NCBI GenBank assembly: GCA_947175045.1
Contig: CAMWLH010000029.1
Coordinates: 1-12,379 of the forward strand
Length of the DNA: 12,379 nt
Source: an uncultured Clostridia bacterium
GTDB lineage: Bacteria > Bacillota > Clostridia > Oscillospirales > Ruminococcaceae
Reading direction: 5' to 3'
Shown here: positions 5,544-12,379 of the stretch, piece after piece
Layout of the letters: every line of letters begins with the position of its first letter
How positions within the stretch are numbered: the first letter of the stretch is position 1
Position numbers and translations under genes: made by a program
The notes under the pieces: model-generated
Told to the model about the DNA's origin: nothing
The model's database searches: none
The model's input: the letters and a program-made list of their open reading frames with translations, nothing else

Positions 5544-6097
5544 ATATCATTCTTGACGGACTGCCGAAAGCCGTGAAAATCGACGGCGCGGCGGTCAGAA
5601 TAAACACGGATTTCCGCGTTTGTTTGAAGATACTCCGCGCGTTTGAAGACGAACGCCTTACGGACAGCGAAAAGCTGACGGTGCTTGTAACGCTGCTTTA
5701 TCCCGAAACTCCACAAAATACAGCCCTTGCGATATCGCATGGGCTGAAATTTTTGAACGTGGGAAAGGAGCCCACAATGGAACGCGCAAAGCTGCCGCAA
5801 ATATTCAGCTTTGAAAAGGACGCGCAGTATATTTTTACAGCTTTTCAAAGCAGTTTTAACATTGATTTAAGCCAAATTGAATATCTGCATTGGTGGACAT
5901 TCCGCAGCTTGTTTTCCGACCTGGGAGAGAGCTTTTTCAATACACTTATCAGCTTGAGATCGAGGCGGAACAAGGGAAAATTAACCAAAGAGGAAAAGGA
6001 ATTTGTACGCGAACATTTGGAGCTTATAGAGCTTGAAGAGCGGCACAGCAAGGCAGCCGAGGACTTTATTTCCAAGATCGGAAGGAGGGGCAAATAA
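5540..6097 (+). CDS. Bacteriophage Gp15 family protein, second tail chaperone
   Basis: A 185-residue protein whose start, MNIILDGLPKAVKIDG, followed by INTDFRVCLKILRAFED, and then the LYPETPQN and FSFEKDAQYIFTAFQSSF regions, matches the phage Gp15 family found immediately before tape measure genes. The WWTFRSLFSDLGE stretch and the charged C-terminal helix with KEEKEFVREHLELIELEE are also typical. It is thought to act with the preceding gene product in tail assembly. ATG at 5540 is preferred to TTG at 5528 because it gives the family's usual N-terminus and forms ATGA with the preceding stop. No strong ribosome binding site precedes it, so translation is probably coupled. The stop overlaps the tape measure start (TAATG). 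Confidence 0.87.
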   Translation: MNIILDGLPKAVKIDGAAVRINTDFRVCLKILRAFEDERLTDSEKLTVLVTLLYPETPQNTALAISHGLKFLNVGKEPTMERAKLPQIFSFEKDAQYIFTAFQSSFNIDLSQIEYLHWWTFRSLFSDLGESFFNTLISLRSRRNKGKLTKEEKEFVREHLELIELEERHSKAAEDFISKIGRRGK

Positions 6098-9000
6098 TGG
6101 CACAGGCAGATGGATATATCCGAATATCCACATTGAATGATACAACGCAGGCGCAGCGCTCCACCGAGCAGCTGGGCGATACGCTGGCGAACGCGCTGGA
6201 TACCTCACCGGCAGACAGAGTGACCGACGCGGTTACAAATCTGGGCAATGCTCTCAGAGATACCGACGGCTCTGCCACGGGGCTTGGGGACGTTCAGCAC
6301 GGTATTGACGACGTTGGAAATTCCGCAATAACCACGGGGCAGCTTATAAGGGCAAACCTTATTTCGGACACGGTAATGAAAGGCGTACAGCAGCTCGGCT
6401 CGGCTCTGAAAAACACTGCCGTATCCGCGGTAAGCGGAGCTATGAGCAACGAGACGGCGTTTGCGAAAGCATCTACACTTTTATCGGATAAAGACCTTGA
6501 AAAATATCTAGAGGGTCTTATAGATATCTCAAACCGCACGGGAGTAGCGTTTAAAGACCTCGCGGAATCAATGTATTCTGCGCTGTCAGCAGGCGTGGAT
6601 CAGGAGAACGTCCTTGAATTTGTGGAAAACTCGGTAAAGCTGGCTAAGGGCGGATTTACCGAAACGGCTACCGCAATTGACGTTGTAACAACAGCACTGA
6701 ATGCCTATCATATGGAGATGGGCAGCGCGACGCACGTTCAGGACGTTCTCATAACCACTCAGAATAAAGGTAAAACCACTGTCGGCGAGCTCGCCCAATA
6801 CATGGGCAGAATTATCCCGACCGCGCAAAGCGTGAACGTCGAGTTTGAACAGCTTGGCGCAGTACTCGCGACGTTGACCGCCAACGGCTTTCCCACCGCC
6901 GATGCAGCAACCGTCCTTAACAGTATGCTTAACGAGCTCGGTTCCAGCGGCTCTACCGCTGAAAAGGCTCTGATGGCGGCAACAGAGGAAACGGCACTCG
7001 CCGGGAAAAAATTCTCCGAAATATCCGCTATGGGCTACGATGTCACCGACGTTCTCAAGCTGATGAGCGACGAGGCGGCGAAGTCCGGCAAATCTCTGGC
7101 GGATATGTTTTCGTCGTCGGAGGCTTCCAAAGCCGCGAACAGTCTGCTGTCCAATATGAACGGCTTCAAGGAAAATCTTGAAGCTATGGAAAATTCAACA
7201 GGAGCGGCAGCAAGCGCTGCTGACACCATGATGGACACCACCGCCGAAAAGGTTCAGATTGCGAAAAACAAGATCGACAACCTTACAACCTCGGTCGCGC
7301 AGTCGCTATTGCCCGTAATAGGCGAAGCTGCCGAGGAAGTGAGCGAGGCTGTTGCGGCGGGCGACGTTTCGGAGATAGCTTCCGATCTGGGGCAGTTTAT
7401 CTCGGGAACACTTTCGCTGCTGCTGAAAAATATAAAGCTGATAGGATCGGCGGTGGCGGGTGTCACGGCAAGCGTTGTTACTTATAAAACGCTGATGGCG
7501 GGAGCAAATTTTGTCACTAGCTTCTCGGGTTCGGTAAAAGCTCTCGCAACGTCATTCGGACTTTTAAAAACCTCCACCGATTCAGCGGCAGCCTCGCAGG
7601 CGACCCACAACGCAGTAACGGCAGCAAATCCTTATATGGCGGTAGTCACTGCTATTTCTCTTGTTATAGGCGGATTGGTGACGGTCGCCGGACATCTTGA
7701 CGACTGCAACGACAAAATGCGTGAGCTTAATCAAAACGCCGAAAAGCTGACAAATTCGTCAAAGGAATACAAGGAAAAATCAGAGGGATTAAAGGATATA
7801 AAAAATCGTTATGAGGATATCCGGCTGTCCACGGACAGCGCCATAGATAAGGACGCGGAACTGCAAGCCCTGCAAGGCGAGCTTATAACGCAGTTTGGCG
7901 ATATGGCGGAGGGAATTGATCTTGTAACAGGTGCTTACGATGAGCAGCTGAACGCGTTGGAGCAGCTTATAGGCAAAAACGATGAGTTGTCCAGAGCACG
8001 GGCTAAACAGGCGCTTCTTGACGCCACCGCCGCAGAAAAGGAAGCAACCGCTATCGAACTTGGGCGGCTGCTTTTCGACGCGGATAATACTGAGGTCGCT
8101 GCTTTTGCGCAGGCTTACGCGGAAAAATATTTAAAGACCTTCAAATCCTCAAATAACAACGGCGGCGCTCTTGGCGTTCTGGATAATACGATGTATTTCA
8201 GCGGAGGTTACGTAAACCGTTCCGCCGATCTTAACGCGCTTTATCTGGCGCTTATAAAAAAATACGAGGAAACGGGAAAGGCTGCCTACTCCGCCGCCGC
8301 GGACTCCGTCATGGAGCAGATAGAAGCGCTGGAGCTGGGCGAGAAAACGCTCCGGGCAGCCGAGGCGGTCTATGAGGGCGTATCGAACGAGCTCTCGGAG
8401 ATGAGCGATAATAATTCAGTCAACTCTTCCGGCAGCGCCACAGCTGTCGAGGAGGAACGCAAGGGCAAAGAAGCTGAGCAAAAACGAAAAGCAAGACTTG
8501 CACAGCTTGATGAAGAAAAAGCCGCGAATGTCGAGCTTTACAATCATCTCCGCGCGGACGCGAAATACAGCTATGACATGGGCGTTATCGACGCGGCGGA
8601 GTACTATTCGCAGCTCGCCGAGCTTCGGGATAGTTATCTTGAGGAGGACACCGACGAATGGCGCTCGGTGAACGTGGAGCTTAAAAAATATTATGACAGC
8701 TTGACCGAGGATCAGAAAAAAGCCTACGAGCAGCAGCTCAAACAGCAGAAAGAAGCTGCGGAGCAGGCTCAGCGGGAGCGCGTTTCAAGCTACAACGAGG
8801 AGAAAAGTCAGCTCCAGTTCCGGCATAAAACGGGACAGATATCCGAAAAACAATATTATGAGGAGCTTGCGAAGATACGCGACAAATACCTTGACAAAAA
8901 CAGCGCGGAGTGGCGTAATTCTTTCCTTGAGACCTACCAGTATAACCAAAAAATAATCGAGGCGAACAAGGAAGCTCTGAACGCACTGCTAACCGAAACA

Positions 9001-9804
9001 AGCGACAGCACGCTCTCGGCGCTGCAGAATATAATTTCCGCGCGGGACAGTCTGACTTCGAAGCTGGTGGATTTCAACAAGACCTTTGAGAAGATAACCG
9101 AGACCGTTCCAGAGACCGTCGCGGTCAAGGGTGAGTTTACCGTTACAACCGCGGAGCACGAGGTCGAGACCTACAAAATGGGCGCTGACAGTATCGAGGA
9201 TAATATAAAAATTCTCGAGGAGTACGGCGAAATGCTGGACGCTCTGAAAGCCCGCGGCGCGGACGATGAAACGCTGAGTAATATTCTGTCGATGGACGTT
9301 GACGAGGCTATGGAATTTGGCTCGAAAATGCTGAAAATGTCCGACCGCGAGTGGAGCGAATACTTTGACAGCATGGCTCGGCTGCGGGAAACAGCGGCGG
9401 ATATTTCCGCTAAATATTATCAGAGCGAGGTGGAAAATCTCAAAAACAATTTTGTGGATAAGTTACGCGAGGAGCTTTTCGGGCTGGATTCGGACATGAT
9501 GAGCATAGGCGCGGATGCGGCGCTGAGCTTTATAAGCGGCTGGAATGAAGCTATCGGAGCAAACGATCTTACCGTCAGCGATCTGTTGTATTCGCTGGCG
9601 GGCGGTTCCTATACGACCGCGCCGAAAATGGCGCAGCTGCTCTCGGGCTTCGGCGCGACCATCGGGTCAAGCGAGAAAGAGAAAAACGACAGCGGAACGA
9701 CTGTCATGCCGATTTACATCGGCGGCGAAAAGCTGACGGATATTGTTATTGAGGGTATCAACAGCAAAAATATCAAGGTCGGGAAAAATGTTTTGAACAC
9801 ATAG
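6097..9804 (+). CDS. Tail tape measure protein (TP901 family)
   Basis: A 1235-residue protein. Residues about 120-300 carry the TP901/PhageMin_Tail core: FAKASTLLSDKDLEKYLEGL, LAESMYSALSAGVDQENVLE, VKLAKGGFTETATAIDVVTT, GKTTVGELAQYMGRIIPTAQ and TLTANGFPTADAATVLNSML. Two hydrophobic stretches (about 445-468 and 511-532) are probable membrane-active segments used in DNA ejection. The middle (about 540-1000) is helical and coiled, with an 84-residue periodic duplication around 827-856 and 911-940. The C-terminus (GADAALSFISGWNEA and beyond) would attach to the tail tip. By the usual 1.5 Angstrom per residue rule the tail would be about 180-190 nm, an estimate only. AAGGAGG (6082-6088) is eight bases from the ATG. 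No catalytic peptidase or lysozyme domain is visible. Confidence 0.95.
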   Translation: MAQADGYIRISTLNDTTQAQRSTEQLGDTLANALDTSPADRVTDAVTNLGNALRDTDGSATGLGDVQHGIDDVGNSAITTGQLIRANLISDTVMKGVQQLGSALKNTAVSAVSGAMSNETAFAKASTLLSDKDLEKYLEGLIDISNRTGVAFKDLAESMYSALSAGVDQENVLEFVENSVKLAKGGFTETATAIDVVTTALNAYHMEMGSATHVQDVLITTQNKGKTTVGELAQYMGRIIPTAQSVNVEFEQLGAVLATLTANGFPTADAATVLNSMLNELGSSGSTAEKALMAATEETALAGKKFSEISAMGYDVTDVLKLMSDEAAKSGKSLADMFSSSEASKAANSLLSNMNGFKENLEAMENSTGAAASAADTMMDTTAEKVQIAKNKIDNLTTSVAQSLLPVIGEAAEEVSEAVAAGDVSEIASDLGQFISGTLSLLLKNIKLIGSAVAGVTASVVTYKTLMAGANFVTSFSGSVKALATSFGLLKTSTDSAAASQATHNAVTAANPYMAVVTAISLVIGGLVTVAGHLDDCNDKMRELNQNAEKLTNSSKEYKEKSEGLKDIKNRYEDIRLSTDSAIDKDAELQALQGELITQFGDMAEGIDLVTGAYDEQLNALEQLIGKNDELSRARAKQALLDATAAEKEATAIELGRLLFDADNTEVAAFAQAYAEKYLKTFKSSNNNGGALGVLDNTMYFSGGYVNRSADLNALYLALIKKYEETGKAAYSAAADSVMEQIEALELGEKTLRAAEAVYEGVSNELSEMSDNNSVNSSGSATAVEEERKGKEAEQKRKARLAQLDEEKAANVELYNHLRADAKYSYDMGVIDAAEYYSQLAELRDSYLEEDTDEWRSVNVELKKYYDSLTEDQKKAYEQQLKQQKEAAEQAQRERVSSYNEEKSQLQFRHKTGQISEKQYYEELAKIRDKYLDKNSAEWRNSFLETYQYNQKIIEANKEALNALLTETSDSTLSALQNIISARDSLTSKLVDFNKTFEKITETVPETVAVKGEFTVTTAEHEVETYKMGADSIEDNIKILEEYGEMLDALKARGADDETLSNILSMDVDEAMEFGSKMLKMSDREWSEYFDSMARLRETAADISAKYYQSEVENLKNNFVDKLREELFGLDSDMMSIGADAALSFISGWNEAIGANDLTVSDLLYSLAGGSYTTAPKMAQLLSGFGATIGSSEKEKNDSGTTVMPIYIGGEKLTDIVIEGINSKNIKVGKNVLNT
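8575..8916 (+). repeat. Duplicated 84-residue-period module inside the tape measure gene
   Basis: Residues 827-856 and 911-940 of the tape measure protein align over 30 positions with 13 identities: G-x-I, then YYxxLA, (L/I)RDxYL and EWR, each spaced exactly 84 residues apart. The intervening sequence is charged and helical with no clear third copy. DNA identity is much lower than protein identity, so this is an old internal duplication rather than a recent tandem repeat. Gain or loss of such units is a known way for tape measure length, and so tail length, to change. Confidence 0.7.
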
Positions 9805-9816
9805 GGGGTTGACAAT

Positions 9817-10182
9817 ATGATGTGGTGGAACGGCAGCCCGCTTCCCGTGCCGATAGCGCCGATACAATACGGCTATCGGGACATTGAGGGCACAAACAGC
9901 GGGCAGACCCTCGGAGGCAGTTATTCCAAAAAAGTGATAGCCCGCAAGGAGGACTTGATCGTGCAGTGGGCGGCGCTTTCTCCCGAGGAAGCCGCGGCAG
10001 TGGCGGAGGTAAAGCGGAGCACCTTTGGGCGGCTCACATATTACAGCCCGCAGGCGGAGAAATTCGTAACAAAGACGATGTACACCGAGGAGCTGACCGC
10101 GGAGCTCACAGACGCGCGTGTAACCGACACGACCCTGCAATACGGCGATTTCAGCGCTTCGGTGCAGTTTAAGGAGAGGTGA
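9817..10182 (+). CDS. Small tail protein downstream of the tape measure (DUF6711-like)
   Basis: A 121-residue, beta-rich protein. The N-terminus WWNGSPLPVPIAPIQYGYRD, the middle KKVIARKEDLIVQWAALSPE, the RLTYYSPQAEKFVTKTMYTE region and the ending SASVQFKER follow the pattern of DUF6711-type proteins, encoded right after the tape measure in Clostridia and other Firmicutes siphophages. These start with an 'ING-x-x-P-P' motif and end in a strand with F-x-x-R. A role as a distal tail or baseplate component is inferred from position. The first of two adjacent ATGs (9817, 9820) is chosen because AGGGGG (9803-9808) lies eight bases upstream; the second is also possible. It is separated from the hub gene by four bases. 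Confidence 0.72.
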   Translation: MMWWNGSPLPVPIAPIQYGYRDIEGTNSGQTLGGSYSKKVIARKEDLIVQWAALSPEEAAAVAEVKRSTFGRLTYYSPQAEKFVTKTMYTEELTAELTDARVTDTTLQYGDFSASVQFKER

Positions 10183-10186
10183 TAAA

Positions 10187-12145
10187 GTGATAGAATTGAC
10201 ATTTTCAAGAGCGGGTCGGGAGGATATAATTCTGACCGAGGACGATCTGTTTGATTTCGAGTTTGAGCGCGGCTGCTTCAGCGGGGACACCTTCGAGCTT
10301 GGCGGCGTAAGCGCGAAATCAATATACATGATAATAGACAACAACACGCAGCGCTTTCCCCGCGGAGCGTTCGCGAACAGCCGCGTGAGACTGGATATTG
10401 ACGGGCATTTCTGCGGGTATTTCAACGCGGAGCTGCCCAAGCGCCGGAACGGCGTGATAGAGATTACCGCCTATGACGATATGATAAAGCTCGATACCGA
10501 ATTTCCCGAGGACTGCACGTTTCCAAGCCTGTTCTGGACGGTGTACGCGCACTGCCTCTTAAAAGCGGGGCTCGCCGATCATTTCTCCGTGGAAAACGGG
10601 GATATTTTTGTGTTGAACGCGCTGTTCAACGTCGGAGTGATCTCCCACGAATACACGGATTATATTTATGCCAATTCCTGCCGGAATCTGGTTTCTGGCA
10701 TGGCGGAGTGGAACGGCGGATTCGCTTATATAAACGACGACGGAAAGCTTCAGGTGGACGTCTTTTCAAAGGAGGTCTCGCGGACGTTTTATTCGGGCGA
10801 GCTGATGGACTTTGATTACTCCGATGAAACGGTGGTTTTCTCGAAAATAAAGACATCGCAGAAAAACAAGACCTATGAGATGGGCGATGACAGCGGATAT
10901 ACTCTGATAATCAACAATCAGTACATAGGCTACGGGCTCGATGACGAAGATTTTGAAATGTACCTCGGTTTTATTTACGATTACTACAAGGATTTTTCGC
11001 TCACGCCGATGAGCTTCACGCTCGCCGAGCCGGATTTCAGCTTGAAAATAGGCGACAGGATTTCGGTTATTGACGAGGAGGAAAACGTGACGGTCACGGG
11101 TAATATTTCCGAAATCTCCGTCAGCGGAAACTGCTCAATGACCGTTATCTGCGGCGGCTTTGGGAATGTTTCGGGGGTTGTCAATTATAACAAGTCCTCG
11201 ACAGGACTGAATAACCAGACCAAAGCGGGAGCAGGTTCGGGCGGCGTAGGCAAGGCGGCGGAAAGCGACCCTACAAACGAGTACTTTAATGATTACGAAG
11301 GAAATACCGTGACAGGAAAGTTCAATCATGTCGAGGGTTCGCAAAATACTGTTGTGGGAAGCCTGGCTACTTCAACGGGCGGCGTCGGCAACGTCGTTCA
11401 AGTCGCGCAGAAGACCCGCGTCGATGGTACAGATAATAGGGTTGTACAGGCACTTAACTCCTATATCACAGGCAAAAGCAACAACGCTCATAGACCAGAA
11501 GAAAGCATTATAGCCGGTCAGGACAATAGAATAGGTTACTGCACCAATACGCTTGTAATAGGAAAGTCAAACATTATAACAGCGGCAGCGCCGGACATTG
11601 GCTCAGCGGTTATAGGGGTTGGTAATGAGGTACAAAGCCCCGGGAGCTCATTTTTTGTATCTGGTACTGATAATCTTCTCGGAAACAGAAACGCTTTCAT
11701 GTGCGGTCGCGGACTTTCACTGGTAATGCCCCTTCCAGATAAAAATATGCGTGCAATATTCGGAAACTACAATGAAGAAAGCATGGCACAAGTGGGATTT
11801 GAGGGACGATGCCTATTTGAGATAGGCAATGGAACTGACGATAATAACCGTTCTACCGGCTTTGCGGTTGACCAAGACGGGGTAATTTATTGCAACAGGG
11901 TGGTTCAGACAGGTACGACAAATATTTTTGACGTACTCCTTTCAGTCTCCGCGTCTGCCCAAGCAGCCCGCGCGATAACCTCGGCGGCAAGCACGGGTAT
12001 CCCTATCATGCTGATTGACCACGCCCCGACAGCGGAGGATCTGACAGGCTCTGAGTGTGTTTTCCTGCAGTGCGAGGACACTGCTGAGGTCGAGGGGGAG
12101 ACCACGGGGATTTTCAGAGTAACGGATATTTTCGCGGAGAAATAG
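10187..12145 (+). CDS. Tail hub / tail-associated protein with C-terminal G-x-x-N beta-repeat domain
   Basis: A 652-residue protein. Residues 1 to about 335 resemble the baseplate-hub/tail endopeptidase-like proteins of siphophages (XkdQ/gp27-like): SRVRLDIDGHFCGYFNAELP, ITAYDDMIKLD, VSGMAEWNGGFAYINDDGKL and FSLKIGDRISVIDEEENVTV are typical. A flexible G/S/A-rich linker follows at about 345-362. Residues about 372-500 carry a G-x-x-N repeat of 15 residues, like the trimeric beta-roll in YadA-type heads and phage tail fibres. Residues about 524-569 (FGNYNEESM, CLFEIGNGTDDNNRSTGF, DQDGVIYCN) match a segment that recurs in Clostridia phage tail-tip proteins. The C-terminal 75 residues are unassigned. 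The GTG start is supported by AAGGAGAGGT (10171-10180). Cell-surface binding by the C-terminal half is inference. Confidence 0.85.
   Translation: MIELTFSRAGREDIILTEDDLFDFEFERGCFSGDTFELGGVSAKSIYMIIDNNTQRFPRGAFANSRVRLDIDGHFCGYFNAELPKRRNGVIEITAYDDMIKLDTEFPEDCTFPSLFWTVYAHCLLKAGLADHFSVENGDIFVLNALFNVGVISHEYTDYIYANSCRNLVSGMAEWNGGFAYINDDGKLQVDVFSKEVSRTFYSGELMDFDYSDETVVFSKIKTSQKNKTYEMGDDSGYTLIINNQYIGYGLDDEDFEMYLGFIYDYYKDFSLTPMSFTLAEPDFSLKIGDRISVIDEEENVTVTGNISEISVSGNCSMTVICGGFGNVSGVVNYNKSSTGLNNQTKAGAGSGGVGKAAESDPTNEYFNDYEGNTVTGKFNHVEGSQNTVVGSLATSTGGVGNVVQVAQKTRVDGTDNRVVQALNSYITGKSNNAHRPEESIIAGQDNRIGYCTNTLVIGKSNIITAAAPDIGSAVIGVGNEVQSPGSSFFVSGTDNLLGNRNAFMCGRGLSLVMPLPDKNMRAIFGNYNEESMAQVGFEGRCLFEIGNGTDDNNRSTGFAVDQDGVIYCNRVVQTGTTNIFDVLLSVSASAQAARAITSAASTGIPIMLIDHAPTAEDLTGSECVFLQCEDTAEVEGETTGIFRVTDIFAEK
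11336..11674 (+). repeat. 15-residue G-x-x-N coding repeat in the hub gene
   Basis: G-x-x-N occurs at residues 384, 399, 414, 429, 444 and 459, exactly 15 apart six times, and then at 477 and 493. The usual unit is [hydrophobic]-[I/V]-x-G-x-x-N-x-[V/I], e.g. SIIAGQDNRIG and TLVIGKSNIIT. This regularity is visible in the translation; little DNA-level repeat is seen. A left-handed, trimeric beta-roll fold is inferred from the similarity to YadA-head-type repeats. Confidence 0.85.
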
Positions 12146-12183
12146 AGCTTACCGATAGTTATAACAGTTTTGAGGAGGTAAAA

Positions 12184-12379
12184 ATGGCGACAAAAACAGT
12201 AACATTAACAGGCGCGGAGCAGCGGGTGGACGAGCTCGGCGGCTTGAACGCGCTGATAGTGAACAATACAACCCAACCGCTGTACGCTTCGGCGAGGGCG
12301 GGAATAGAGCCGTATGCTGACGGCGTGATAGAGATAAAAGCGGGAGCTTCCCGCGGCTTGCCAGATACAAACGGCACGG
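12184..12379 (+). CDS. Small tail-tip protein, 3'-partial (cut by window end)
   Basis: Only the first 65 codons are present (starts MATKTVTLTGAEQRVDELGG). The product looks beta-rich: the pattern NALIVNNTTQPLYASARAGI, ADGVIEIKAGASRGLPDTNG resembles small proteins encoded after tail spike or hub genes in Clostridia phages, which have an 'NN-x-x-YAS' turn and an 'IPAG-x-S' strand before a final glycine-rich strand. The start is supported by GAGGAGGT (12172-12179) with a four- to five-base spacer. It follows the hub gene by 38 bases and would belong to the same operon. Its function is not established; a structural or decoration role at the tail tip is inferred. Confidence 0.75.
   Translation, partial: MATKTVTLTGAEQRVDELGGLNALIVNNTTQPLYASARAGIEPYADGVIEIKAGASRGLPDTNGT

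Noticed and set aside
9809..9838. Perfect TTGACA -35-like box just before the small tail gene at 9817
   Set aside because: No -10-like hexamer lies 16-18 bases downstream (the sequence there is GC-rich coding DNA), and the box overlaps the translation start region.
9667..10440. Minus-strand open frame of 257 codons across the tape measure end, the small tail gene and the hub start
   Set aside because: It spans the junctions of three well supported + strand genes and has no promoter, ribosome binding site or recognisable domain.
1..12379. CRISPR arrays, tRNA genes, insertion sequences and attachment sites
   Set aside because: I saw no regularly spaced DNA repeats, cloverleaf-like sequence, transposase-like gene or direct-repeat attachment core in this window.

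Overview
This window is the head-to-tail structural block of a temperate siphophage, read almost entirely on the + strand. The host is most likely a gut-type Clostridia (Ruminococcus/Oscillospiraceae-like). I infer this from strong AGGAGG-type ribosome binding sites, moderately high GC with heavy use of GCG, CGC and GAG codons, and proteins that resemble prophage families of Clostridia and other Firmicutes. No integrase, repressor, terminase, portal or lysis gene is inside the window, so prophage rather than free phage is inferred from the two lysogeny-type 'moron' genes.

Layout: an unrecognised small gene at the left edge (9-347); a converging minus-strand DUF2513 gene with its own consensus promoter (342-743); a GC-rich hairpin (811-840); scaffold (871-1440); HK97-type major capsid protein (1456-2355); four neck genes joined by ATGA/TGATG overlaps or short gaps (2355-3906); tail tube (3908-4681); a self-contained promoter-gene-terminator cassette encoding a two-helix membrane protein (4702-5105); two tail assembly chaperone-type genes (5130-6097); a 1235-residue tape measure protein (6097-9804); a small tail protein (9817-10182); a 652-residue hub protein carrying a repeat-built beta domain (10187-12145); and the start of a further small tail gene cut by the window edge (12184 onward).

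The gene order (GP20-type scaffold, capsid, connector, three minor capsid/neck proteins, tail tube, chaperone pair, tape measure, tail-tip proteins) is that of A118-like and related Firmicutes siphophages. The scaffold and capsid proteins build the shell, the neck proteins close it and join the tail, the tube polymerises on the tape measure with chaperone help, and the hub protein would sit at the tail tip and probably contact the cell surface. The + strand genes are closely packed and probably co-transcribed as a late operon from a promoter outside the window.

The parts that are not routine are: the two inserted genes, each with a near-perfect sigma-A promoter (TTGAAT-17-TATAAT and TTGATT-17-TATAAT); two hairpins sharing the same GCGCTCC/GGGGCGC stem core next to those inserts; an exact 15-residue G-x-x-N repeat in the hub protein; and an 84-residue periodic duplication in the tape measure. 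I found no strong sign of a wholly new system. The best candidates for undescribed function are the two inserted genes.
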